Shown here in pieces: positions 17,276 to 25,336 of a stretch of DNA of 64,000 nucleotides. The notes under the pieces were generated by a model. That model worked only from the letters and a program-made list of their open reading frames with translations. It searched no databases and was not told where the DNA came from. Both the position numbers and the translations under genes were made by a program. The stretch comes from an uncultured Collinsella sp. (lineage in GTDB: Bacteria > Actinomycetota > Coriobacteriia > Coriobacteriales > Coriobacteriaceae), in contig URKG01000001.1 in assembly GCA_900548265.1 (NCBI GenBank), forward strand, positions 93,933 to 157,932, given 5' to 3'. The number at the start of each line of letters is the position of its first letter. The stretch's first letter is position 1.

Positions 17276-18589
17276 ATGCAGGCACAGAAGGCGGAGGGAA
17301 CCCGCGACCTTATCGGCGCCGAGATGCGCGCCTGGCAAAAGATGCAGCAGATTGCGGCCGGCGTGTTCGAGCCGTTTGGTTTTAAACCCATCGAGACGCC
17401 CGCGATTGAGCAGGTGGACGTGTTTGTCCACGGTATCGGCCAGTCGACCGACGTCGTGCGCAAGGAAATGTTCCGCGTGTTCAGCGGTGCCAACCTGGAG
17501 CGCGTCTTTACCGAGGGCACCGACACCAAACTCAAGCCCAAGCAGCGCCTGGCACTTCGCCCCGAGGGCACGGCCGGCGTGGTGCGCGCCGTCGTCGAGA
17601 ACAATCTGGTGCCCCAGGGCTCCACGCCGTTTAAGGCGTACTACGCCGAGGCCATGTTCCGCGGCGAGCGTCCCCAGAAGGGCCGCCTGCGCCAGTTCCA
17701 CCAGGTGGGCATCGAGTGGCTCGGCGCTCCCGATCCGGCGGCAGACGCCGAGTGCATCATCATGCTCATGGAGTTCTACAAGCGCCTGGGCTTCGATCTT
17801 TCCAAGCTTCGTCTGCTCATCAACTCGATGGGTGACGCCCAGTGCCGTCCGGCTTATCGCGAGCAGGTTAAGCAGTTCATCCTCGATCACGCCGACGAGA
17901 TGTGCGATGAGTGCCGCGAGCGCGCCGAGCTCAACCCGCTGCGTGCCTTCGACTGCAAGAACGACCACTGCCGCGAGATCATGGCCGAGGCTCCGCTGAT
18001 GGGTGACAACCTGTGCGATGAGTGCCGCGAGCACTACGAGCAGGTCAAGCGCTATCTGGATGCCGCCGGTATCGAGTATGTCGAGGATCCCACCTTGGTG
18101 CGCGGCCTGGACTACTACACCCGTACTGTCTTTGAGGTCGAGGCCCCTGGCGCCGGCGTCGGCTCCATCGGCGGCGGCGGCCGCTACGATGGCCTGGTCG
18201 AGCTCGAGGGTGGCAAGCCCACGGCGGGCGTCGGCTTTGCTGTCGGTTTTGAGCGCGCCCTGCTGGCCCTGCAGGCCTTTGGCAGCGATTTGGGTGCCGA
18301 TGAGGCCCCGTGCGTCTATGTCGCCAACGCCGGCAAGGAGCTGCGTCAGAACGTCTTTGCCATTACGCAGGAGCTTCGCGCCGCAGGTATCGTGACCGAG
18401 GCCGACTATCAGGGTCGTTCGCTCAAGGCCCAGTTTAAGCAAGCCGATAAGGTAGGCGCCAAGCTCATCTTGGTCCTGGGTGGCGACGAGCTTGCCGCCG
18501 GCAAGGTCAAAGTGCGCGACATGCAGAGCCATGACGAGGTGCTCGCCGATCTGGACAACGTCGTCGAGGCGGTTCGCGAGCGCCTGTAG
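17276..18589 (+). CDS. hisS: Histidyl-tRNA synthetase
   Basis: Class II aminoacyl-tRNA synthetase of 437 residues that charges tRNA-His. Class II motif 2 appears as FRGERPQKGRLRQFHQVGIEW. The HisRS-specific motifs are LVRGLDYYTRTVFEV and GGGGRYDGL, with motif 3 as GVGFAVGFERALLAL and a C-terminal anticodon domain (about 330-437). I chose the ATG at 17276 over the TTG at 17270 because GAAAGG (17261-17266) is then 9 bp away. A Cys-rich insertion (CDEC...CDEC) around residues 205-255 suggests a metal-binding insert. Confidence 0.95.
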   Translation: MQAQKAEGTRDLIGAEMRAWQKMQQIAAGVFEPFGFKPIETPAIEQVDVFVHGIGQSTDVVRKEMFRVFSGANLERVFTEGTDTKLKPKQRLALRPEGTAGVVRAVVENNLVPQGSTPFKAYYAEAMFRGERPQKGRLRQFHQVGIEWLGAPDPAADAECIIMLMEFYKRLGFDLSKLRLLINSMGDAQCRPAYREQVKQFILDHADEMCDECRERAELNPLRAFDCKNDHCREIMAEAPLMGDNLCDECREHYEQVKRYLDAAGIEYVEDPTLVRGLDYYTRTVFEVEAPGAGVGSIGGGGRYDGLVELEGGKPTAGVGFAVGFERALLALQAFGSDLGADEAPCVYVANAGKELRQNVFAITQELRAAGIVTEADYQGRSLKAQFKQADKVGAKLILVLGGDELAAGKVKVRDMQSHDEVLADLDNVVEAVRERL

Positions 18590-18648
18590 CGCATCTTTTT
18601 GAGCTTCGGGCCTGCTAACGTGCCCTGCTCATGGAGAGCGATTGTTAC

Positions 18649-18680
18649 GGGGGTGTTTCGCTTTTATGCGGAATGCCCCC
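18649..18680 (+). terminator. Terminator-like hairpin after hisS
   Basis: Stem of 13 bp with G-U pairs (18649-18661 and 18668-18680), loop of six bases, then GTTTAC. It begins 60 bp after the hisS stop. Confidence 0.6.
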
Positions 18681-18739
18681 GTTTACGTATGCCGCCCACC
18701 GAGAAATACGACCATTTAGGGCAAAAACCTTTGCAATGC

Positions 18740-18802
18740 AGAAAATACTTTTGTGTGGTAAAGCGCAATCAGTGTCGAAAGTATTTCTCAAGCGCCTATA
18801 AT
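18740..18802 (+). promoter_or_regulatory. ppc promoter with overlapping dyad
   Basis: TATAAT at 18797-18802 and TGTCGA at 18773-18778 (18-bp spacer) make a plausible promoter. A 13-bp inverted repeat (AGAAAATACTTTTG at 18740-18753 and CGAAAGTATTTCT at 18776-18788) overlaps the -35 box and part of the spacer, so it could bind a regulator. Confidence 0.55.
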
Positions 18803-18846
18803 GAATACCGCATGTTACGTGCATAGAAGGAGGAATGGGAGGAAAC

Positions 18847-21660
18847 GTGGCTGAGAACCTAAGCAACCAGTCTGTACCCGAAGCCGCGGCGCGCGTCGCT
18901 GCCGTGGTCAACCGCCTCGTTAACCGAATCGGCTCGAATGCCGAGTCCAGGGAGCGTCTCGCCGAGATCGAGATCCCCGAGGAGCTGCGCGACAATCTGG
19001 CGCTGTTCTTGCGCCTGGAGCGCCGTGTGCTTAGCGAGTATGATCCCGAGATCGCGGACCTGTTCGACAAGATTTTGACAGCCGAGATTGTGGTCAATGC
19101 CGGCAACCCCGGTACCTGCGCTGCCGACGAAGCCGTCGACGAGCAGGGCGTGCCCACCGCCGACGAGCCCACTGCCGTGGCATTTCGTGAGGTCGTCGAT
19201 TTGATCGACAGCCTGCCGCTCGATAAGCAGCAGGTCATCGTTCGCGCCTTTACGAGCTTTTTCCATCTGGCAAACCTGTCGGAGGAGAACTACCGTGTGG
19301 CGCAGCTGCGCGAGCGCGAGGCCGGTGCGTCGACCGATACCGAGGTCGATCCTGCCAACGAGCTTACCGTTGCCTATCACCAGCTGGTGAATGAGCTGGG
19401 TGTCGAGGGTGCCAACGAGCTGCTCGACAAGCTCGAGTTCCACCCTGTCTTTACCGCACATCCCACCGAGGCCCGTCGTAAGGCCGTCGAGGGCAAGATC
19501 CGCCGTATCTCCAACCTGCTGGAGGAGCGTCCGCGTCTGGGCGGCTCCGACCTGGTGGAGAACGAGCGCCATATGCTGCAGGAGATCGACGCCCTGGTGC
19601 GTACGAGCCCCATCGCGCTCAAGAAGCCCACGCCGGTCGAGGAAGCCGATACCATCATCGACATCTTCGATAACACGCTGTTCGACGTTATCCCCGTTAT
19701 CTATCGTCGTTTTGACGATTGGGTGCTGGGCGACAAGGCCGGTACTGTGCCGCCGCTGTGCCCGGCGTTCTTCCATCCCGGCAGCTGGATCGGTTCCGAC
19801 CGCGACGGTAACCCCAACGTCACCGCCAAGGTGAGCCGTGAGGTCGCCGCCAAGTACTTTACGCACATGGTGCTCAAGCTCGAGGACAAGTGCCGCCACA
19901 TCGGCCGCAACCTCACGCTCGAGGCCACCTACAGCAAGCCGTCGGCCGAGCTCATTAACCTGTGGAACCATCAGGTCGAGATGAGCCCTCGTTACACGGC
20001 CCGCGCCGAGCTGATCTCCGAGCACGAGCCGCATCGCGCCGTCATGCTCGTCATGGCCGACCGCCTGAACGCCACCGTCCGTCGTATCACCGACACCATG
20101 TACCACAGCGCCGACGAGTTCCTGGATGACCTGCGCGTCGTCCAGCGTTCGCTGGCCGCCTGCGGTGCCGTCCGTGCTGCCTACGGCCCGGTCCAAACCA
20201 TCATCTGGCAGGTCGAGTCCTTCGGCTTCCATATGGTCGAGATGGAGTTCCGTCAGCACTCCGTGGTGCATGCCCGCGCCCTTAAGGATATCCACGAGAA
20301 CGGTATCCATGGCGACCTGCAGCCCATGACGCGCGAGGTCATCGATACCTTCCGCGCTATCGGCTCCATCCAAAAGCGCTACGGCAAGAAGATGGCGCAC
20401 CGCTACATCATCTCGTTTACCAAGAGCGCTCAGCATGTGGCCGACGTCTTTGAGCTGGCGCACCTGTCCTTTGCACACGAGGAGGATGTCCCCGAGCTCG
20501 ACGTGATCCCGTTGTTCGAGCAGCTCGAGGACCTCGAGGGCTGCGTCGACGTGCTCGATCAGATGCTTACGCTGCCCGTGGTGCAAAAGCGCCTTGCCCA
20601 GACCAACCGCCGCATGGAGGTCATGCTGGGCTATTCCGACTCTTCTAAGGATGCCGGTCCTACCACGGCCATGCTCGCGCTGCACTCCGCGCAGGAGCGC
20701 ATCGCCAAGTGGGCAGAGAAGAACGATATCGACCTGGTGCTCATGCACGGTCGCGGCGGTGCCGTGGGCCGTGGCGGCGGCCCGGCCAACAAGGCCGTGC
20801 TGGCGCAGCCCAAGGGTTCGGTCAACTGCTTCTTTAAGCTTACCGAGCAGGGCGAAGTCATCTTTGCCCGTTACGGCAACCGCACGCTGGCTCAGCGCCA
20901 TGTTGAGTCCGTTGCCGCCGCAACGCTTTTGCAGTCGGCCCCGAGTGTCGAGAAGACCAACACCGAGACCACGCAGAAGTTCTGGGATATGGCCGAGAAG
21001 CTCAACGCCGCAAGCCACGAGCGCTATCTGGACCTGCTGAACACCGAGGACTTTACACCGTGGTTCTCGACCGTGACGCCGTTGACCGAGGTCGGTCTGC
21101 TGCCGATCGGCTCGCGTCCCGCCAAGCGCGGCTTGGGTGCCAAGTCGCTCGACGACCTGCGTACCATTCCGTGGATCTTCAGCTGGAGCCAGGCGCGCAT
21201 CAATCTGGCCGCTTGGTACGGCCTGGGTACCGCCTGCGAGCAGTTTGGCGATCTGGACCAGCTTAAGGCTGCCTACCAGGAGTGGCCGTTCTTCCGCACC
21301 TTTATCGACAACATCGAGATGTCGATCGCTAAGACCGACCAGCGCATCGCCAAGATGTATCTGCACCTGGGCGATCGCCAGGATCTGTCCGAGAAGGTCT
21401 TCACCGAGATGCAGCTCACGCGTAAGTGGGTCCTTGCCATCGTCGGTGACGAGTGGCCGCTGCAGCGCCGCCGCGTGCTTGGCTGCGCCGTCCGCGTGCG
21501 CAACCCCTACGTCGACGCCCTGTCCATCGCCCAGGTCCGCGCCCTTCGCGAGGTGCGTATGAACCAGGACGAGATGGCCGAGGAGAAGAAGGCCGAGTAC
21601 ATGAGCCTGATTCTTTCGACTGTGACCGGCGTCTCGGCAGGATTGCAGAACACGGGGTAA
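18847..21660 (+). CDS. ppc: Phosphoenolpyruvate carboxylase
   Basis: Anaplerotic cytoplasmic enzyme that makes oxaloacetate from PEP and bicarbonate, about 937 residues. Catalytic signatures are FTAHPTEARRKAV (active His), GYSDSSKDAG, MHGRGGAVGRGGGPANKA and the C-terminal QNTG that is typical of the family. Two starts are possible: ATG 18835 lies only 1 bp after AAGGAGG, while GTG 18847 follows a second GGGAGG and gives MAENLSNQ; I favour the GTG. In gut Coriobacteria this enzyme would supply the reductive branch to succinate or malate; that role is inferred. Confidence 0.95.
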   Translation: MAENLSNQSVPEAAARVAAVVNRLVNRIGSNAESRERLAEIEIPEELRDNLALFLRLERRVLSEYDPEIADLFDKILTAEIVVNAGNPGTCAADEAVDEQGVPTADEPTAVAFREVVDLIDSLPLDKQQVIVRAFTSFFHLANLSEENYRVAQLREREAGASTDTEVDPANELTVAYHQLVNELGVEGANELLDKLEFHPVFTAHPTEARRKAVEGKIRRISNLLEERPRLGGSDLVENERHMLQEIDALVRTSPIALKKPTPVEEADTIIDIFDNTLFDVIPVIYRRFDDWVLGDKAGTVPPLCPAFFHPGSWIGSDRDGNPNVTAKVSREVAAKYFTHMVLKLEDKCRHIGRNLTLEATYSKPSAELINLWNHQVEMSPRYTARAELISEHEPHRAVMLVMADRLNATVRRITDTMYHSADEFLDDLRVVQRSLAACGAVRAAYGPVQTIIWQVESFGFHMVEMEFRQHSVVHARALKDIHENGIHGDLQPMTREVIDTFRAIGSIQKRYGKKMAHRYIISFTKSAQHVADVFELAHLSFAHEEDVPELDVIPLFEQLEDLEGCVDVLDQMLTLPVVQKRLAQTNRRMEVMLGYSDSSKDAGPTTAMLALHSAQERIAKWAEKNDIDLVLMHGRGGAVGRGGGPANKAVLAQPKGSVNCFFKLTEQGEVIFARYGNRTLAQRHVESVAAATLLQSAPSVEKTNTETTQKFWDMAEKLNAASHERYLDLLNTEDFTPWFSTVTPLTEVGLLPIGSRPAKRGLGAKSLDDLRTIPWIFSWSQARINLAAWYGLGTACEQFGDLDQLKAAYQEWPFFRTFIDNIEMSIAKTDQRIAKMYLHLGDRQDLSEKVFTEMQLTRKWVLAIVGDEWPLQRRRVLGCAVRVRNPYVDALSIAQVRALREVRMNQDEMAEEKKAEYMSLILSTVTGVSAGLQNTG

Positions 21661-21683
21661 TCGATAGCCCTGTGGCTCTCACC

Positions 21684-21810
21684 GGGACCCGATGGGTTTC
21701 CCTCTGAATGCGTCCTCGCACTTGAAGCCCCCTTATCCTGCTCCTCTGGAGCTGCGGATAAGGGGGCTTCGTGCTGCGGAATGCATTCAGAGAGAAACCC
21801 GTCGGGTCCC
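21684..21810. repeat. 127-nt composite palindrome after ppc
   Basis: Arms of about 54 nt (from 21684 and ending at 21810) pair with a few mismatches and one bulge. The outer ends are GGGACCC and GGGTCCC; the inner segments are AAGCCCCCTTATCC and its complement. The loop contains a further small palindrome (GCTCC TCT GGAGC). It starts 24 bp after the ppc stop and lacks a long T-run. Confidence 0.85.
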
Positions 21811-21990
21811 TTCGTCCTCGGTCTTCGGGGATTAAAGCTGAGGAGAAGAATGGCGCGCTTCGCGCTTAATGTGGAGTGCGGCGAGGGCTTCTTGCGTCCT
21901 GCGGAGTGTGCCTAAAAGTAAACTGATGGCGGGCCCTGCGATGTCCGGTCTTCGGCGGATCAGCCGCTGGGTGAGGGTGGTGCTTGGGAC

Positions 21991-22231
21991 GACGTGCAAA
22001 AAACGGAGTTTTCAGCAGCCAATGATTGATGTATAGGACCATAGGTGGCGTTTGCGGTCTTTGTTGATGCCTTTGCACGACGATTGGGCTTTGGCGATGT
22101 TCATATATGGCTGGTTTCTCGCCGCATGCTATCCAGATGGGACGAGTCATGAGGACTATCTACCTTTTGAAAGACTTTTGACACCAAAATCTTATCCCGC
22201 GATGCTGAATACTCGCAAAAATGCACGCTCC
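21991..22231. repeat. Element bounded by inverted repeats, copy 1
   Basis: Left arm 21991-22020 (GACGTGCA...TTCAGCA) and right arm 22204-22231 (GCTGAATACTCGCAAAAATG then CACGCTCC) face each other 183 bp apart. The same arms bound 35225-35421. No gene can be read inside. The gap from ppc to larA (21661-22540) otherwise holds the palindrome above, a GCCATTTT/AAAATGGC dyad with two TTATGCA copies (22268-22308) and the larA leader. Confidence 0.65.
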
Positions 22232-22366
22232 GGAGGGTACCACCCTGTTACGGCTAGAAATCCATGCGCCATTTTATGCAATTAATTAACGCATTTATGC
22301 AAAATGGCTTACGTGCGTACGTCTCGGGCTAGATGTTTGCCTCGGCGCTGCGTAAATCATCCTGTC

Positions 22367-22418
22367 TATAGTGTCTTTGACAGGCGGCCGCGGTCCCCTT
22401 TGGGGTCGCGGCCGTTTT
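22367..22418 (+). promoter_or_regulatory. larA: larA leader: -10 box and terminator-like hairpin
   Basis: TATAGT at 22367-22372 is followed within about 12 bp by a strong hairpin (22385-22398 with 22401-22414, CGGCCGCG and CGCGGCCG ends) and TTTTGTT. The larA start is about 125 bp further on. The -35 is not clear. Either an upstream transcript ends here or larA is controlled by attenuation. Confidence 0.45.
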
Positions 22419-22540
22419 GTTGTGGGTCAAATATGAACGTTGTGTTAACGAGTCGGTGGACGGTGGCGTTTTTCGGTAAGCGGCGTATCCTTCCAACGGG
22501 TTATCTAATGTGTCAGTTGAAAGGAAGAGGGCGCTCGTCA

Positions 22541-23818
22541 TTGTTTGAATGTGAACTGCCGTTTGACCACAAGACGTTGCATCTGGAGCTCGAGGATAAG
22601 AACTTCGCGGGTGTGATGGAAGGTCATCAAAACGAGTTTAAGACTACAAAATCGCAGGAAGAGCTTGTGGAGGAGTCGCTTGCCAACCCTTATGGCTCGC
22701 CTTCGCTCGAGGAGCTTTGTGCTGGCAAGAAGGATATCGTCATCATTAGCTCCGATCATACGCGTCCCGTTCCCTCGCGTGTGACGATGCCTATTCTGCT
22801 GCATCACATCCACTCCGCTGCGCCCGAGGCTCGTGTGCGTATTTTGGTTGCTACGGGTATGCATCGTCCGTCGACGCACGAGGAACTCGTCAACAAGTAC
22901 GGCGAGGAGATCGTTGCCAACGAGGAAATCGTTATGCACGTCGCGACTGATGACAGCATGATGAAAAAGATCGGCACCCTGCCTTCTGGCGGCGAGTGCA
23001 TCATCAACAAGATTGCTGCCGATTGCGATCTGCTGCTTGCCGAGGGCTTTATTGAGCCGCACTTCTTTGCCGGTTTCTCTGGTAGCCGCAAGTCCGTCCT
23101 GCCTGGCATCGCCAGCTACAAGACCATCATGTACAACCACAATGGTCAGTTTGTGAACGATTCCCATTCGCGTGCCGGCAACCTGTGCCACAACCACGTG
23201 AGCGAGGACATGTTTGCCGCTGCCGAGATGGCTCACCTTGCCTTTGTGCTTAACGTGGTGCTCAACGGCAAGCACGAGGTCATCGGCTCCTTTGCCGGCG
23301 ATATCCACAAGGCGCACGAGGCTGGCTGCGAGTTCGTGAAGAGCCTTGCCGGCGTTGAGCCCGTCGAGTGCGAGATTGCCATCACCACCAACGGCGGCTA
23401 TCCGCTCGATCAGAACATCTACCAGGCCGTGAAGGGCATGTGCGCTGCCGAGGCCACGCTTCCCGAGGGCGGCGTGATCATCGATGTCGCCGGTTGTGCC
23501 GACGGTCACGGTGGCGAGGGCTTCTATCACAACATCGCCGATAACGATCCGGCAGAGTTTGAGCGCGCCTGCATCGACCGTCCTAAGGACGAGACCCTGC
23601 CCGACCAGTGGACGAGCCAGATTTTCGCTCGCATCCTGGCGCATCACCCTGTGATCATGGTCACCGACCTGTGCGATCACCAGATGCTCAAGGATATGCA
23701 CATGACGCCGGTCAACACTATCGAGGAGGCGCTCAAGCTCGCCTTTGAGATGAAGGGCGCCGATGCCAAGGTGGCCGTCATTCCCGATGGCCTGGGCGTT
23801 GTCGTCGCGCAGCACTAG
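22541..23818 (+). CDS. larA: Nickel-pincer lactate racemase
   Basis: LarA interconverts L- and D-lactate using the nickel pincer nucleotide cofactor; 425 residues, like the 424 of Lactiplantibacillus plantarum. I set the start at TTG 22541, 10 bp after AAGGAAGAGG. With it the known functional residues fall at the family numbers: His108 (GMHRPST), His174 and Lys184 (EPHFFAGFSGSRK; Lys184 tethers the cofactor) and His200 (Ni ligand). An ATG at 22509 or earlier codons would add residues foreign to the family. The gene runs with larD; the cofactor genes larB and larC lie 1.5 kb away on the other strand. Confidence 0.93.
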   Translation: MFECELPFDHKTLHLELEDKNFAGVMEGHQNEFKTTKSQEELVEESLANPYGSPSLEELCAGKKDIVIISSDHTRPVPSRVTMPILLHHIHSAAPEARVRILVATGMHRPSTHEELVNKYGEEIVANEEIVMHVATDDSMMKKIGTLPSGGECIINKIAADCDLLLAEGFIEPHFFAGFSGSRKSVLPGIASYKTIMYNHNGQFVNDSHSRAGNLCHNHVSEDMFAAAEMAHLAFVLNVVLNGKHEVIGSFAGDIHKAHEAGCEFVKSLAGVEPVECEIAITTNGGYPLDQNIYQAVKGMCAAEATLPEGGVIIDVAGCADGHGGEGFYHNIADNDPAEFERACIDRPKDETLPDQWTSQIFARILAHHPVIMVTDLCDHQMLKDMHMTPVNTIEEALKLAFEMKGADAKVAVIPDGLGVVVAQH

Positions 23819-23867
23819 CGTGCGGCCCAAACGAATCGTTTATAACCGACAAGAAAGATAAGGTTTT

Positions 23868-24599
23868 ATGCTTACCAAACTCCTCTGCGAATTCGGCGCA
23901 ACGGCCCTCATGATCATCTTTGGCGTGGGCGTGCACTGCGATACCGTGCTTAAGGGCACCAAGTATCAGGGCTCCGGCCACATGTTTGCCATCACCACCT
24001 GGTCTTTTGGCATCTCGGTTGCTCTGTTTATCTTTGGCGGCGCCGTGTGCATGAACCCCGCCATGGTGCTTGCCCAGTGCATCGTAGGCCTGGTGCCGTG
24101 GAGCAGCTGCATCCCCTTCATGATTGCCGATATGCTCGGCGGCTTTGCGGGTGCCGTGATCGCGTGGTTGATGTATGCCGATGAGTTCAAGGCTTCCGAT
24201 GGTGTCGTCGATCCCATTGCCCAGCGCAATATCTTCTCGACCAACCCCACCACCGAGGGTACGAACTATGCCCGCAACTTCTTCTGCGAGGCTATCTGCA
24301 CTTTTGTGTTCATCAGCGCCATCCTTGCTGCTGCTAACCGTGCTGGCGAGAACGTCCTGATGCTCGCCATCTGCGTCGGTCTGATCGTTTGGGCTGTTGG
24401 CATGGGCATGGGCGGCATCACCGGCTTCGCCATGAACCAGGCTCGTGACCTTGGTCCTCGCATGGCCTATCAGGTGCTGCCGATCAAGAACAAGGCCGAC
24501 AACAACTGGAAGTACGGCCTGCTCGTTCCTGGCATCGCGCCGTTTGTCGGTGCCGCTCTGGCCGCGCTGTTTGTGCATGGTTTCTTGGGCATGTTCTAG
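23868..24599 (+). CDS. larD: MIP-family lactic acid channel
   Basis: Aquaporin/aquaglyceroporin-type channel of 243 residues with six membrane segments. In Lactiplantibacillus the homologous LarD passes lactic acid. The first half-helix motif is a normal NPA (MNPAMVL), but the second reads NQA (MNQARDLGPR) instead of NPA. DLGPR after it is the glycerol-facilitator form. It follows larA by 49 bp on the same strand, which supports the lactate role over a glycerol one. Confidence 0.88.
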   Translation: MLTKLLCEFGATALMIIFGVGVHCDTVLKGTKYQGSGHMFAITTWSFGISVALFIFGGAVCMNPAMVLAQCIVGLVPWSSCIPFMIADMLGGFAGAVIAWLMYADEFKASDGVVDPIAQRNIFSTNPTTEGTNYARNFFCEAICTFVFISAILAAANRAGENVLMLAICVGLIVWAVGMGMGGITGFAMNQARDLGPRMAYQVLPIKNKADNNWKYGLLVPGIAPFVGAALAALFVHGFLGMF

Positions 24600-24616
24600 T
24601 CTGAGGCTACATAGTT

Positions 24617-24643
24617 ACCCCATGCGGCCAGCTGCGGGGTCTT
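24617..24643 (+). terminator. Weak terminator after larD
   Basis: ACCCC and GGGGT ends (24617-24640) enclose an imperfect stem, followed by CTTTG. It lies in the 195-bp gap between convergent larD and tetR; nothing else stands out there. Confidence 0.35.
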
Positions 24644-24794
24644 TGCTGCGCTCGAGCAAGCAGCCCAACATATAAATCTGAATTTGGATTTGGATGGGAG
24701 GGGCTTGTTGCTGTTGAGGGCGGTGAAGCGCGAGTGACACTTTGGGATGCGTGGCGCCCTGGGTTGGGGCGATGCTTTGGGATGATGTTCTTAC

Positions 24795-25334
24795 TTAGTT
24801 GAAGAGGGGTTTTATGGCTGATAAGTAGTCTTTGGCTACGTCGGCTTTGTCTGCTTGGAAGTTGTGCCAGGCCCACCATTGGACGGTGGCTACGAAGCTT
24901 GAGGCTATGTGGTGTAGTAAGAAACTGCGGTCCATGGTGCCAGCGGGGCCTGTGGGGTCGGCGGGGACGGTTTCGGCTGCTCGTGACATGATGGTCTTGC
25001 GTAAACAGTCGGCGAAGACGCGTGAGCCGGCGCCGGCTACGAGGGCTCGAACGCCCTGGCGGCGCTCCCAGAGGTTGTTGAGGATATGCTCGACCTGCAC
25101 GAGTGGGTCGTCGAGCGGTGTGCCATCGTCGTCGAGGGCGTGGGTGCAGATGTCGCTCACGAGCTCGGACAGTAGGTCGTCCTTGCTCTTAAAGAGACCG
25201 TAGAATGTCGCACGGCCTACGTGAGCGCGCGCGATGATGTCGCCGACGGTAATCTTGCCGTAGTCCTCTTCGCGTAGCAGCTCGGAGAACGCCGCAACGA
25301 TGGCGGCGCGGCTTTTTTCTTTGCGGGCATCCAT
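24795..25334 (-). CDS. TetR-family regulator in the lar cluster
   Basis: DNA-binding regulator of 179 residues. The N-terminal helix-turn-helix is classic TetR (KITVGDIIARAHVGRATFYGLFKSKDDLL); the C-terminal ligand domain is not assignable. The ATG at 25334 begins 2 bp after the larC stop codon in another frame, so it is translated by coupling; the longer reading frame upstream is only the larC shadow. The order larB-larC-tetR and a perfect dyad before larB (27074-27107) suggest that it controls lactate racemisation. In L. plantarum the lar regulator is of the Crp/Fnr family instead. Confidence 0.85.
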   Translation of the reverse strand: MDARKEKSRAAIVAAFSELLREEDYGKITVGDIIARAHVGRATFYGLFKSKDDLLSELVSDICTHALDDDGTPLDDPLVQVEHILNNLWERRQGVRALVAGAGSRVFADCLRKTIMSRAAETVPADPTGPAGTMDRSFLLHHIASSFVATVQWWAWHNFQADKADVAKDYLSAIKPLFN

Positions 25335-25336
25335 GG

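Noticed and set aside
18599..18826. 75-codon frame before ppc with a repeated CRKYF word
   Set aside because: The repeat comes from the inverted DNA repeat in the promoter region; no start signal and it covers the hisS terminator.
18859..21366. 835-codon open frame antisense to ppc
   Set aside because: It mirrors codon periodicity of ppc; the ppc motifs on the plus strand are complete.
22304..22540. N-terminal extension of LarA
   Set aside because: It runs through the leader hairpin, is Arg/Cys-rich and would shift all known catalytic residue numbers.
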